Part shown: one piece after another, positions 33,463 to 45,100 of the stretch
How positions within the stretch are numbered: the first letter of the stretch is position 1
Layout: each line of letters starts with the position of its first letter
NCBI RefSeq assembly: GCF_037126465.1
Contig: NC_088201.1
Location: 189,622,031 to 189,686,030, forward strand
Origin: Ornithodoros turicata
Lineage: Eukaryota; Arthropoda; Arachnida; Ixodida; Argasidae
Direction: 5' to 3'
DNA length: 64,000 nt
Program-made: the position numbers and the translations under genes
The notes under the pieces: model-generated
Databases searched by the model: none
What the model was told of the DNA's origin: nothing
The model's input: the letters and a program-made list of their open reading frames with translations, nothing else

Positions 33463-36400
33463 ATGCTCGCTCAACGACGTCGGCAAGTTGCGAAGAAAGC
33501 GAGCAGACGGTTACTATCCGTGGCCTTGATCAGTCAAAAACTAGCTTTGCAAGCGGTAAGATAACGCAAAGAGATGCTTTGGCTCCTCTTGCTTTTTCTG
33601 TCCGAGATTACATCGAGGATAAGGAACCAAACACCGCCGTTCGAATTTTGGGTAAAGATTACATCGCCCTTATCGACACGGGAGCTACGCTTTCCCTTAT
33701 CGGGGATAGTGTTTACGAGCATTGCGTATCGCGGCATGTGGAATTGCAATCCACAGATGTCACTCTTCGTCTTGCTTCCAATGACGCCGTTCCAGCACAG
33801 GCTGCAGTTGTGCTCTGGGTACGTTTGGATGGGAGACGACGAAAGCAGCGCTTCGTGCACCTTCCTGGCCTGGCAGTTCCTGTTATCCTGGGCAGAGTCT
33901 TCATCATCCGGGAGAAGTTGGTGCTGGACCTGCCCAATGGAGGATACGTGTACCACGGCTCGTCGGGGTTTTTCCGCTTCGCCGCAGCACGGGACCACTG
34001 CACAGCACAGCAAGCTGTGGCAGCGTCCGTTGAAACGTCTGGGCTGCCGACTGTCTTGGGGTCATTCCATGGTCCCGAGGAGCAACGCCGTCAGCTTGAA
34101 CAAGTACTGCGGCAATTTGACGGAATCTTTACCGAAAAACCGGGTAAGTCGTCTGTGTTACAGCATAGCATAGACACCGGTAACGCTAGGCCCTGGCGTT
34201 GTAATCCGAGACCTTCGAGTGTGCATAAGCGTGCTTTGTTAGACGCTGCTCTTGATGAAATGCTCCAAACCGGTGCAGTTCAAAGGTCCCAGAGTCCTTG
34301 GGCATTTCCTGTTGTTCTGGCTCCGAAACGTGATGGTACGGCTAGGTTATGCGTCGACTACCGTCGACTTAACGCAATAACTGTAAGGGACTCTTACCCC
34401 TTCCCGTCCATTGAGTCAATCTTGTATTCCCTGGGCAACGCAACTGTGTTTTCAACGCTTGATTGTAGTAGAGGATTTTTGCAAATCCAAGTTGCCCCGG
34501 AGGATGTCCCAAAAACAGCCTTTACGTGTCATAGAGGTTTGTTTGAATTTGTACGAATGCCTTTCGGACTGTCCAATTCACCTGCCAGTTTCCAGCGGTT
34601 GATGGATACAGTGTTGGGAGATGCGAAGTACAATTTCGCAATGGCATACATGGATGATGTCGTAGTGTTTTCTAGAAGTTTTCAGGAACACTTGGAACAC
34701 CTATCAATCGTCCTTGCAAGGATGAATGAAGCGGGCATAACGATCAACCCCCGCAAGGTGCAGCTGGCATCGTCTAGGATCAGCCTTCTCGGCTTTGTGG
34801 TGGACGGAGGGACCATCCGTCCTAACGACGACAAGCTAAAGGCGATCACGGACTTTCCCGTTCCCGGTAACGTCAAAGCCTTGCAGCGCTTCCTAGGTAT
34901 GGTTGGTTTTTACAGACAATTCATTCCTAATTGTGCCGAGCTAGCGCAGCCGCTTAACCAGTTGTTGCGCAAGGACACGCGCTGGAATTGGGGAGAAGAG
35001 CAGGAACGATCATTTCCAGCTCTATCACAAGCAATCGCTGATACGGCTAGGCTTTATCTGCCCGACCTTAACAAACCATTTGTTGTGCAAACAGATGCAA
35101 GCGATTACGGTGTTGGCGCAGTTCTCTTGCAGGAGCATGACGCTATTCTTTGTCCAGTGGCTTTTGCAAGCCGCACGCTGAATCCGGCAGAACGGAACTA
35201 CTCCGTGACGGAAAAGGAGTGCTTGGCGATCATCTTCGCTTTCAGGAAGTTCGACCTTTACCTGGATGGCAGTACCTTCACTGTCCAGACTGACCACCAG
35301 GCACTTTCTTGGCTGCAGCGGCTCCATAACCCGTCTGGACGACTTGCCAGGTGGGCCCTAACGCTACAAGGCTACTCCTTCAACGTGGAGTACAGGCGGG
35401 GCTCAACGAACGTGGTAGCAGACGCACTGTCCCGCGCGCCTCTACCGGAGGGGGAAGAGGAAGGCACCGAGGCGCCTTCTCAACTTCTGGCAGCAGCACA
35501 GGTGGCACGAGACGTATCTTCGTCTTGGGGCACGGTCGTGAGCAGAGAGCAGCTCCTAGACGCTCAGAGAGCGGACGGCCTTTGTCAGCGGGTGTCGCAG
35601 TGGATAGCTGAGCAAGACTCGGCGGACACCGGAACGACTGACGGACGGCACGACTCCTATCTGCTGGGCGAGGATGGCATCCTGTTCAGATACATACCCC
35701 AGGCGGATGAGGACGACGGCTCATCCCCGTTCAGAGTCGTGGTGCCACGGAAGTTGCGTAAGTCTTTCATACGTTACTTTCATGACTCGGCCTTGGCAGG
35801 TCACAGCAGCGGCAGGAAAACTTATGAAAAGTTGTGTCGCGTTGCGACATGGCCAGGAATGAGGCAGGATGTAACAAAGTATGTTCGTACTTGTCCCGTA
35901 TGCCAGAGAGCGAAACCTCGTGGTGGTTTACCCCCTGGGCGCTTACAGCCTGTTCAGAGCAATAGACCCTGGCAGATACTTGCTTGTGATGTGATGGGAC
36001 CATTTCCCCGTAGTCCTAGAGGTAACCAGTATTTGTTCGTGGTTACTGATCATTTCACGAAATGGGTTGAGCTGTTTCCTCTCAGGACACTGACTTCCCA
36101 GAGAGTGTGGGAAAAGTTACTCGACACCTTTTGCCGGTTCGGGTTTCCCGCACAGCTGATCACCGACAACGCAACCTACTTTACAAGTAAGGTGTTCTCA
36201 GATTCTTGCGCTGTCTTAGGCATTCAGCATAAGAAGACTTCCCCGTATCACCCTCAGGCTAACATTACCGAACGTGTTAATCGGAACCTGAAAATGATGT
36301 TGGTTGCTTTTACTAGCCAGCACCACCGTGATTGGGATCTTCGCCTGGCTGAGCTGGCGTTCGCTACACGGACGACGATCAACAGGTCTACAGGATTCAC

Positions 36401-36938
36401 CCCGGCGTTCCTGAACTTGGGACGAGAGGCCCCTTTTCCAGTGGAGAATGCTCTGGGCCTCCGGGATGGTGGTACCCGGCCTCCTTATTCAAGGTTTGCT
36501 GAGGACCTCCGGAGTCGACTGGACGATGCAGCCCGGACGGCTCGGGAGAACCTGGACGTCGCAAGGTTGGACCAGGCTCGCCAGTACAACCGTGGACGTC
36601 GGAACCTCACCTACAGCGTCGGTGACCTCGTCCTTCGACGGACTCACCCGCTAAGTGATGCGTCACTAGGCTTTGCAGCTTCACTCGCAGATAGGTGGGA
36701 TGGCCCCTTCGAGGTAAGTGCGTGCTCCTCCGGCCTCACTTACAGGCTTCGTCGCTGCGACACCGGCGAAGAGACTGGGCCAGTTCACATCTCGGACTTG
36801 AAGTCTTACCATCTCCGAGACCCGGACGGAGAGGAGCCCGATTTGCAACCTGCCTCCCTCCAGGACCTGGACCCGGATCCCGTCCCCGGACCTGCGTCCA
36901 GCCGCTACAACTTGCGTCCCCGCAGGCGGCGCATGTAG
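33459..36938 (+). CDS. Gypsy pol: protease, reverse transcriptase, RNase H, integrase (intact)
   Basis: 1159 codons without interruption. Protease: LIDTGATLSLIGD at about residue 72. Reverse transcriptase: VCVDYRRLN-type block near 305 and YMDDVVVFS at about 397. RNase H: TDASDYGVGAVLLQ at about 545 and TDHQALSW at about 610. Integrase: an HHCC finger ending CPVCQRAKP at about 815, then the catalytic D of ACDVMGPF (about 843), ITDNATYF (about 903) and the E of NITERVNRN (about 936). The C-terminal end has a GDLVLRRTHPL module. All expected catalytic residues are present. Length and order are normal for Ty3/Gypsy. It would be translated after gag by a -1 shift or by reinitiation at ATGA. Confidence 0.95.
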   Translation: MNARSTTSASCEESEQTVTIRGLDQSKTSFASGKITQRDALAPLAFSVRDYIEDKEPNTAVRILGKDYIALIDTGATLSLIGDSVYEHCVSRHVELQSTDVTLRLASNDAVPAQAAVVLWVRLDGRRRKQRFVHLPGLAVPVILGRVFIIREKLVLDLPNGGYVYHGSSGFFRFAAARDHCTAQQAVAASVETSGLPTVLGSFHGPEEQRRQLEQVLRQFDGIFTEKPGKSSVLQHSIDTGNARPWRCNPRPSSVHKRALLDAALDEMLQTGAVQRSQSPWAFPVVLAPKRDGTARLCVDYRRLNAITVRDSYPFPSIESILYSLGNATVFSTLDCSRGFLQIQVAPEDVPKTAFTCHRGLFEFVRMPFGLSNSPASFQRLMDTVLGDAKYNFAMAYMDDVVVFSRSFQEHLEHLSIVLARMNEAGITINPRKVQLASSRISLLGFVVDGGTIRPNDDKLKAITDFPVPGNVKALQRFLGMVGFYRQFIPNCAELAQPLNQLLRKDTRWNWGEEQERSFPALSQAIADTARLYLPDLNKPFVVQTDASDYGVGAVLLQEHDAILCPVAFASRTLNPAERNYSVTEKECLAIIFAFRKFDLYLDGSTFTVQTDHQALSWLQRLHNPSGRLARWALTLQGYSFNVEYRRGSTNVVADALSRAPLPEGEEEGTEAPSQLLAAAQVARDVSSSWGTVVSREQLLDAQRADGLCQRVSQWIAEQDSADTGTTDGRHDSYLLGEDGILFRYIPQADEDDGSSPFRVVVPRKLRKSFIRYFHDSALAGHSSGRKTYEKLCRVATWPGMRQDVTKYVRTCPVCQRAKPRGGLPPGRLQPVQSNRPWQILACDVMGPFPRSPRGNQYLFVVTDHFTKWVELFPLRTLTSQRVWEKLLDTFCRFGFPAQLITDNATYFTSKVFSDSCAVLGIQHKKTSPYHPQANITERVNRNLKMMLVAFTSQHHRDWDLRLAELAFATRTTINRSTGFTPAFLNLGREAPFPVENALGLRDGGTRPPYSRFAEDLRSRLDDAARTARENLDVARLDQARQYNRGRRNLTYSVGDLVLRRTHPLSDASLGFAASLADRWDGPFEVSACSSGLTYRLRRCDTGEETGPVHISDLKSYHLRDPDGEEPDLQPASLQDLDPDPVPGPASSRYNLRPRRRRM

Positions 36939-37104
36939 CTGCCACTATCTCCATCGCTAAGCATAGTGCTTGTGATTTAGTGTTTTATTAGTGTGATTTC
37001 TGTTGCACAGTTTTCCGCTGTTTGTCCTAGGGAGTGCCCTTCCGGCGCTTACGGCTTGGGGATGCCCTCTTACCGTGTTCCCTTTTTTCTCTCCTCGCAT
37101 ACAG

Positions 37105-37677
37105 ATGCGTCGACGTTCCCGGCCCCGCCAGCCCTGGAAGACCCCGGGGTTCTGCGCGCAGCCCCCCCGGCCAGACTCCCGCTCCCGTTCTCAGGGAAGT
37201 TCCGCACGCGCACCTGGTCCTGCCTCCTCCCAGTGTCACTCCGTGGCAACGTGGACCATCGTTGCAGACGGGCAGCCAGTGTCGTGGGCATCCCGGTCGC
37301 GTTGGACCAGCCAGCCGCGGCCTCTCCGAGGTGATGACTTGGCCCTCACCCCAGCTCCCTTCCGGAGCCACACCCTGACAGAGCGGCACCCCGCCGACCC
37401 ACTCCAGCCACTCACGGCAGATGAGAAACGACTGCTCTGCCCAACCTGCCACGTTCCCGAGTTGCACCGTGCCACCCATCGCAGGGGTTCCCTCCACCTC
37501 GCCCGTGTCGATGCCGCCCGCAAGGACAGCGATGTCAGCGCGGCCCTATCAACCTTAAGACGACTTAAGCCAGAACTACTCGCAGAAGCAAGGCCTCCTC
37601 CACCCCAGACAGCAGCCCCGCAGTCACCATTCGACGAGGCAGTCCTGGAACTGACGGACGACCTGATGACCCTCTAA
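37105..37677 (+). CDS. Third ORF of the Gypsy element, function unknown
   Basis: 190 codons from the ATG at 37105; the same frame is open back to 37003. CCCTTTTTTCTCTCCTCGCA followed by TACAG ends immediately before this ATG and looks like a strong splice acceptor. Gypsy env genes are expressed from such a spliced RNA, and this ORF sits where env would. The product is not Env-like: no signal peptide or membrane segment. It is Arg/Pro/Ser-rich at the front (MRRRSRPRQPWK), has a compact CPTCHVPELHRATH cluster in the second half (possible zinc site) and an acidic end. It stops 1 bp from the polypurine tract. I do not recognise the family. Confidence 0.7.
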   Translation: MRRRSRPRQPWKTPGFCAQPPRPDSRSRSQGSSARAPGPASSQCHSVATWTIVADGQPVSWASRSRWTSQPRPLRGDDLALTPAPFRSHTLTERHPADPLQPLTADEKRLLCPTCHVPELHRATHRRGSLHLARVDAARKDSDVSAALSTLRRLKPELLAEARPPPPQTAAPQSPFDEAVLELTDDLMTL

Positions 37678-37688
37678 GGGGAGGGGAG
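37676..37688 (+). promoter_or_regulatory. Polypurine tract of the Gypsy element
   Basis: AAGGGGAGGGGAG lies directly against the 3' LTR (TGTCGG at 37689), the plus-strand primer for reverse transcription. Confidence 0.9.
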
Positions 37689-37940
37689 TGTCGGATCCAG
37701 CATCCGGATACCCTCCGACAGAGGGCGCGCTGGGCATCCGACGAAGGCGATGGGGGCGTGACCAAATGAGATAAAAGCGGGGGGTTCGTTATCTCGGGAG
37801 GCTCTTTTTGGTTTGGATTGCGAACAGAGACAATAAACCTGGTATGTGGTCTGTTTGAATCTGCTTGTGTGCTGCTTGTTCTTTTGCGCGCGGAACGGAC
37901 GGGTTGACGCCCCGAGGTTGTGGGAACTAAGGTTTCCACA
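37689..37940 (+). repeat. 3' LTR of the Gypsy element
   Basis: 252 bp, identical by eye to the 5' LTR, followed by the AGTA target duplication. Confidence 0.92.
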
Positions 37941-37944
37941 AGTA

Positions 37945-38800
37945 GCAGTTTCACACACAATATGACTGCACCACGATATCAACTTACCTGCTTAAAACAA
38001 AAAAGAAGGGAGCTGATACCAACATGTTGCACCGTCCTCATGATAAAGAATGCTGCAAGAAAAACACTTCATTATGACCAAGATGCAACGCAAGAATTAA
38101 CACTTACAGTTACCATGCTTAAACCATATACAGAAAATATCCACGTACGTATGGCACTACAAAAAATAAGCATTGAGTGTTCTGGAAGAAAAATAGTTCA
38201 TTGGTGGTCAAGCCATTATTTACACGTAACAATAGCCAATTCAACAGATACTTAAATTTACCTTTGCTATAACTAAAGGAAACGACAAAAAAACTGCACA
38301 ATCGGCCTGCTTCTATCGAGCTGTGTGAAAATCTGAAAAGAAAAAAAAAGACACGTCATTTTTTATCAAAACGGAATGGCGCTTTCCACATACCTCAGTC
38401 AAAAAGCGCAAAATAAAAAAAATGTTGAGAGGAACATGGTACAGAAGTGTGTAATGTGCCCCCGTGAAAGGCCTGCAATAAACGTTCATTCCTGTTAGGA
38501 ATATACGTATATCAATATTTGCCATGAAATATTACAGGTTCCATTCGAAACGTGAAAGCCTGTCCACAAGTCGGAGCACCTTTTTTTAACGGGTGTTCGT
38601 GGTCGCTTCTCTGCTCTGTAGCCCCTGTCTGGGTTGATTCCAAGAAATGTCCTGCAATTCCAGTAATGTGGGGATACATGAAATACACATGGACCCGGTT
38701 TCAGCAACACTAACTTTTCAAACAAGATCAATGGTGCCCTATGCCTGAGGTTCGCCATCCCCTGTTGAAAAAAAGCCAAATAGGTTGTATGCGATCCTAT
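37945..38800. other. CACTA non-coding sequence right of the Gypsy
   Basis: AT-rich; no gene or repeat boundary recognised. Confidence 0.35.
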
Positions 38801-39090
38801 TTATGCTATACGAATTGATGTAGGATCCTTTATGTCCTATTTTGTATCATGTGAGAAAGTTGTGGGATCCTATATGTCCTATATTCATTCACATATAGGT
38901 GAGTCATACGATCCTACATGTCTCGTATTAGGCTATGTAGGAGAGTTGTGGTGTCCTACTTGTCCCATATTCGGCAATATAGGAGAGTTGTTGGACACTA
39001 CATTGCCTATATCCGGCTACGTAGCAGACTTGTGGGATCCTACAAGGCATCAAAAAGGAGCTATAGGAGATCTTACATGACCTATTTGAT
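38800..39090. repeat. Tandem array, ~42-bp unit
   Basis: About six degenerate copies, with units starting GAGAGTTGTGG near 38941 and 38983 and related starts near 38855, 38899 and 39024. Each contains a GATCCTA/TGTCCTA core. It faces a second array at 41745-41940. Confidence 0.65.
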
Positions 39091-41740
39091 TTCATGTGGG
39101 GAGGACGTGGGGAATTATTTTGAGATATGGAAGTCATATATTAACACAGCAACAAACATTATTTCAAAACTGGGGCCCAGAACGAACTAGTCATATTCAA
39201 TCATGTTTGTCAACGCGCACATATACGGCAGGTTATCAAATGCGAATTCTATTAGAACCACTGCAAAGGAATATATATTTTTAGGTTGAAAACAACTGAA
39301 TGGACAGGTTGCATTCATTTATGGAACATGCATAGAGTATGCCCATTGCTCGTCGACGAAACATCAAGCATACAATGATGCGTGCATTCCTTTGAGTGCT
39401 ATTTAAACACAAACTTCGACAGCAGTGCGCAACCGGTCGAGGTGGCGGTTGATCCCCATCGAGCGACATTGCGGTGTCGATAGGGTTCTCGGTCTAATAT
39501 CTAGGACTAAACCGGTTCTATCAGGACGCGGTTTGTTGTGACAGATTCCCCAATCCTTCGCCTTCACCTGCACGCACACGGGTCGCAGGAAATCCTAAAA
39601 GTAGTCGAGATACTTGGAAATTCCAGGCCTCCGTCTGCACTTCCGATACATTCGGAGCTCCGTAACATCTGCCCCGCTAGTCAGGTCGACGCCAGAATTT
39701 CCGTCCTAGTAGGACTTGAGTCGCTCTACGATCGGTCAAATAGAACCATGGGTCGGTCTTTAGCGGTTCGGGGGTTATGGGCAGAGACGCGTTCGTAACT
39801 CTGTTTTTCTAAACTTTGAGGCCCCTTTTCGGAAGGAAGCCCGCGTCGGACAGTTTTCATTTTTCTGGAGTGTACTCGCCTCAACTCGGTGAACGTGGCA
39901 ACATTTACTACAGCTGTCAAAGTCTTCTGGTTCTCGAGCTACCGGTTTCCGTGTTTACACTCCTCCCAATACATGGGACTGCCGGCTGTTTTTTTTCCTA
40001 AAACCGTTTCCATTGCACCTACAGAGTCGTGTTTGACATAGTTTTGAAGCTCTTGGCGTTCTCTTTCCAACCGCTTTAATCCCGTAAGCGCGCGACTCTC
40101 CGTTCCCCAGATATGGGCTTTGGAGTTGGAGGGTCAGGGCGCTGGCGCCAGCAAGTCTGGCTGACGCCGCTCGGAGACGCTTCCGTGGGTGCCGTTCCTT
40201 TAGTGCCGTAATCTCGCTTACCTAACGTCCAATTTACTGGAAATTTTGGATGCGTGTTCTTCGTTCTTTGCTCTACAACTTTTCAATTCGCACCTCCCGT
40301 CTATTTACTACAGGTTATGGCGTTATTCCCGAAATTCCTTAGGCTGACTCTCTTTCTGCAACCTTCGTCCCTGTTTTTAGGTTTGAACCCTGTGGGAGAT
40401 CTGAATCACCTATTGACGGATTCGTGCACTCCGAACACCGAACGGCTAGAAACTTGCGGGATCTTTCTATCTCTCTCCATTCTGGAGTGAGGACAACATG
40501 GCAACAGCGGCTCGTTATACATGGGGCTGGGGCATTTTTTTCGATGTCGGTTGTTTGTTGGCGTAGAAATGTGATTAAAGACTGATTTTGACAGGAAAAA
40601 CGTCCTCTTTCCAATGGCACTAGTCGCCCGTACGCGCGACTTTCTGCTTTCTGGATGTAGCGCGGTAGCGCGAGGAGAGCATGGAGGAAAGCCGTTACAG
40701 CCAGGCGGCGCCCTTGGAGCTTGGAATTCCTCCAGCTCATTTGGAAGGGAAATCTTAGAAGCGTTCGGACGCATGTACAGAGAGCTCTCGTTCAGGAAGC
40801 GTCTTTCGTTGTAGTTTTGGTGGTTTTGGTGCCCCGCAGTGCTGTGAGTGTATTTCATGCCTTACTAGTGGTATCTGGACCTGTTTCTGTGTGTGTACCT
40901 TGGAAGACCGAAAGCTGTTGGATTTCGTGAATTGAAGGTTAGTTGTGTGCATGTAATGCCATGTTTCGTGCACCTTTTGCTCTGTATTCTTCCTAGCGTG
41001 TGGGTTCCTATAACTTTATCCGCTCAGTGCGATTATTACCCTATTGTTATCTATGTGTGCTCTTACCCTGTTGGTTAACCTGTATCATCACTTAACATCA
41101 GGTTGATATCATGTGTGATGCTTCAGCGGCCCTGCTACAGGGTACCGGTGCTCTAAAGATACAGATCTTCCTTTTTTGGTTATTAATTCATAATAACTCG
41201 GCTTGGGTCATGCATATTTTCCCCGAGTGTGGAAGAAATATGCACAGAATGTAAACAACCGCGGATATTATAAGTCAACGTGCATTGTTTTCATCCTGTT
41301 CAGGTAATGCCGTACTGACACCCTTGCTGTAGCCCCAGTTGTCATAGTTAATTGATCTTACTGCTAACAAACAAAACAATTGTCTTTGGACCTCAAGTAA
41401 CAGCATATGTGGGAAGTCTGGTTAACCTGTGCACGAGTTTTGGCACATTTTATATGACACATAATGTATTATCCCTTGTTAAATCTAGCTTCCTAACTCG
41501 CTTTATTGTTTCAGATGCCTTCAAGAAATATATCTTAGAGCTATCATCGAGCATGATCTGTAAAGGTGTTGAAGACGCTGTACATCAGGCAAGAGTGTGA
41601 TTGTTCAACAGACATGTCAGAGGGATGATGAACGATATCAATAAAAAATAAAAAATAGAAGCTGCATGATTTGTTATTTCCTAATATACACAGCACAATA
41701 GGGTGCACAAATTATACAGGATCACCACGAGAGACTTGGA
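39090..41740 (+). other. Unidentified insert with GC-rich core and exon-like end
   Basis: Sequence between two arrays. 39420-40960 is noticeably richer in GC than its surroundings but has no long ORF. Near the right, a CTTTATTGTTTCAG acceptor-like site is followed by a short open frame (about 41515-41600, ending KGVEDAVHQARV). A double AATAAA lies at about 41640, as in a terminal exon. No family is recognised. Confidence 0.3.
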
Positions 41741-41744
41741 CCTA

Positions 41745-41940
41745 TTTGCATGTAGGACCCAATGTAGGTCCCACAATCAAATAGGATCCTGTTTATATGT
41801 AGGATCGCATTTGCATGTAGGTCCCACAACCAAATACGATCCTGTTTATATGTAGGATCGCATTTGCATGTAGGACCCACAATTAAACAGGACCCTATTT
41901 GTATGTAGGTTCCTTCATCATGTAGGACCTGGTGTCATAA
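41745..41940. repeat. Tandem array, ~53-bp unit
   Basis: About 3.5 copies built on GATCCTGTTTATATGTAGG and CATTTGCATGTAGG (units at 41785 and 41838). Its reverse complement resembles the 38.8-kb array, so the two may be subterminal repeats of one inserted element. Confidence 0.65.
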
Positions 41941-42140
41941 TACCATATGGAGTCAAGTAGGAATTTCCAATAGGGTCAGCTCATTTTAGGAACATTAGTT
42001 AGTAATTTAATGTGCACCCAAGTATCCTTAGCTGATATTGGCGCAAGAGCTGAGTGGTCATTCCCGACCCAAACCTTAGATTAGATGTCACCCAACATTG
42101 GCAGAATAAGGTCATAGGTTAGCATTACAAATCTGATGGT

Positions 42141-45100
42141 TTACCGTTGCACGAATTCTAGAAATGCCCGCGTTTCTTCAGCATACACAAGATCAAAGGT
42201 ATAATGAAGGGCGAACCAGAACCCAAGTTCCGAAATGTACTGTGGCACGTGATGCGCTATGGCTAGTTGGTCCACAGTTATCATGAACGATGTGGCGCAC
42301 CAGGGGGAGTCACCTGCAATATGTAAAAGCATCTAAAGTTAGCACTGATAGAATATATATGCAAAATGTTTGAACGAAACTCAAACCACATTTGGCATGC
42401 CACCAATATTGTATACATTCCAAAAATTTATCTTCCCAAGAGCAATAATCCGTCGAGTGGCTGGAAGTGCAGACAGCTCGACATCAAGGGGCTGTGCAGA
42501 ACTCCTGCAAATATTTGTTATTGCATTTAATGCATACAAGTACACTTTTATCATCACTCCTGTCCTTGATGTCAAAAAAAGTGCGAGGAGACCTCAAATT
42601 AACCTATATAGATATTATATTATATATATAGATATTTATACACAAGTCGTGTCACATGTGAAACTTACACTACGAACAGTCAGGACACCATCTTCGGCCT
42701 CATCCAGGTAGTGCAGCAGGAGGAGGGTCACCGCAAGTGCTTCACTCTGAGGAGCTGGACTTGGTGCTTCCTGTTGCTCTAGCAGTATTCGTGCAACAGT
42801 GTCTGTTTTCTGTGACTCTTTCTTGGAGAAGTTCAGTACGTTGGCTCCTTTCTCACTCAGAGATATAGGGAGCACGCGCCCTATATCTACGCCTACAAGC
42901 AGTTGGAAGTAGTGATGGGCAAGTCAGTTCACTTTTGTGAACTACTTCATTTAGTTCAGTTCACTTCACTGTCTAAAAGAATAGTTCATTCATTCACCTG
43001 TTCGCAATTAAACACAATCCAGTAATATATAGTCCCAAACTTTAAAGTGGCTCGACCAAGAGCGAGGTACAACAAAATGATCTTGCAATTCAGTTTTCCA
43101 AAGGTTCGAGCACATCAACATAACAAACGCAATCTTTTAGGTCGCTTTTTTATTTTGCTTGAATTTTCTACGTATATTTTTAACGAGAAAAGTAATGCAC
43201 AGAACAATATGCAATGTGCCGTTGTCGTTCAATGTTACAATCTTGTTTTTCTGATCACTTACGGCTGCTTGCTGCGAGCTTGAGAACACAGAAGTGTGAT
43301 AGAGTAACTCCAGTTTCAACTCATTTCATTCAAATGTGTGAGAGAGCTTGAAGAAAAGTACAACGTCTAGCGTTGTGGAGAAAAAATTGGGAAGTTTGCA
43401 GTGTATTGCTGCGAAAATAGCGTGACCGATCCAGAGCGTGCCAGCCAGAAGCAGTCAGCCCGAAGTGAGAACAACGGCGCCAGTAGCAGTTCACAACTGC
43501 CAGGGGGAGTTCAGCGCATCTCAGCGCGAAACATCTAAAAGATTGACTCTTCTTCAGCGTTCGTCGTTCATATAGTTCACTTGCCCAAAGTACTTCACTC
43601 CATACGGCGTTCAAAGCCGCTCCGCTGGCTCTCCCTGCCCCCGCCACCCACCCTTTTCCCGAAGCGCATGCGCTGTAGACGAGCAACAGCTCTGACAGGC
43701 AACGGCAGGCCCTGCGAGTACTTCAAAACGACCCGCGCCATCGTTTAGTTCTTTCATTCATCCAGTCCAGTTCCTTCACACCTTCATAGAGTCCACTTGA
43801 GGCTCTCCTTCCCCGCGCCGCCCGCGTTGTTCCACAAGCGCATGCGCTGTGGACGAGCAAAAGCTCTGACAGGCAACGGCAGGCCCTGCGAGTACTTCAA
43901 AACGACCCGCGGCATCGTTTAGTTCTTTAGTTCATCCAGTCCAGTTCCTTCACACCTTCATACAGTCCACTTGAAGCTCTCCTTCCCCGCGCCGCCCGCG
44001 CTGTTCCTCAAGCGCATGCGCTGTGGACGAGCAAAAGCTCTGACATGCAACGGCAGGCCCGCGAGTACTTCAAAACGACCCGCGGCATCGTTTAGTTCTT
44101 TAGTTCATCCAGTTCAATACCTTCACACCTTCATACAGTCCACTAGAGCGCAGCGTCACAGCCACTCAAGGCCACAGCGGGGGGGGGGGGGATATGTTTA
44201 TTAAGAAAAAGAAAGGCCACAGCGTTTCGCACAACACTCGTATGCACAGTGGCCACAGTGGTGTTCTCCCGCCCGCCCCTCTTCTTGCGCGCATGCGCTT
44301 TGTTAGTTTTACAAAACGTTCATAGATGGCGCAGATGTGAGACTAGCTTCAGTGACTAGCGTATCAAAGCGTATATGTTGTGTGTGTCTGAGAGGCCCAA
44401 ATGAACTGAACTGCGAAACTAATGTTTTCCTTGTTGTTGGACTAGTTCGTTCAGTTCACCCGAATGACTAGTTCAATTTGAAGGGTTCGTCCACGAACGA
44501 CACATCACTAGTTGGAAGTGCGTAAACTTTCCTTCTGGTGTGAACAAATACTTCCACTCCGACATAAGTACACGCGTCGTCATTTTTGGCTTGATCATTT
44601 TGCGCTGCAGTGGGTAAGTGGACTTAAGTTCTTGAATGACTTTGTGCCCCTCGCCTTCACTGTTTCTGTACCAAGATTTTAGAATATCTTTTTTTTTCTA
44701 CCATACGCTCTTCATCAACTTCTTCAGTTGAAGCATCCCTGATGCAACCATACGGGCCTGATTTTTTCTGGCGTCCTTTTGTTTCGGGTGTGTCACCCCT
44801 CGAACGGGTACAGTTCTCGGTTCCAAAAACAAGTTGGTTAAGCAGGGAGTCGTGCCCTGTGTCGACTACTGTGCCATCAAAAGCGTCCTGCAAGGATGAT
44901 GGGTACTGTTGCACAATTTGACGAGCAATAATTTCGCACTGCTTTCTCAAAGGGCGCTCACACATTCTCATGGCATGACTGACTATTATTCTGATCATTT
45001 CCCGCCGTAATCTACTTGAAGGGCGCTCCTTTTTCTTCAAAGCTAACATTCGAGCAGGAGACATCCTGTTCCATGGAACGTGGAAATTCACGGCCAAATT

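Larger units (their letters stand above)
22996..37940 (+). mobile_element. Young Ty3/Gypsy LTR retrotransposon with an extra 3' ORF
   Basis: Two 252-bp LTRs (22996-23247 and 37689-37940) begin TGTCGG, end CCACA and are identical as far as I can read. Both sides carry AGTA (22992-22995 and 37941-37944), a 4-bp TSD usual for Gypsy. In order there follow a tRNA-Lys-type primer site, gag, pol, a third ORF and a polypurine tract. Its own sequence is about 6.0 kb once the foldback (626 bp) and MULE (8.3 kb) insertions are discounted. Identical LTRs mean recent integration. Confidence 0.92.

Noticed and set aside
37003..37677. Gypsy env gene
   Set aside because: Position and splice site fit, but there is no signal peptide, transmembrane segment or fusion-like region; kept as an unknown ORF.
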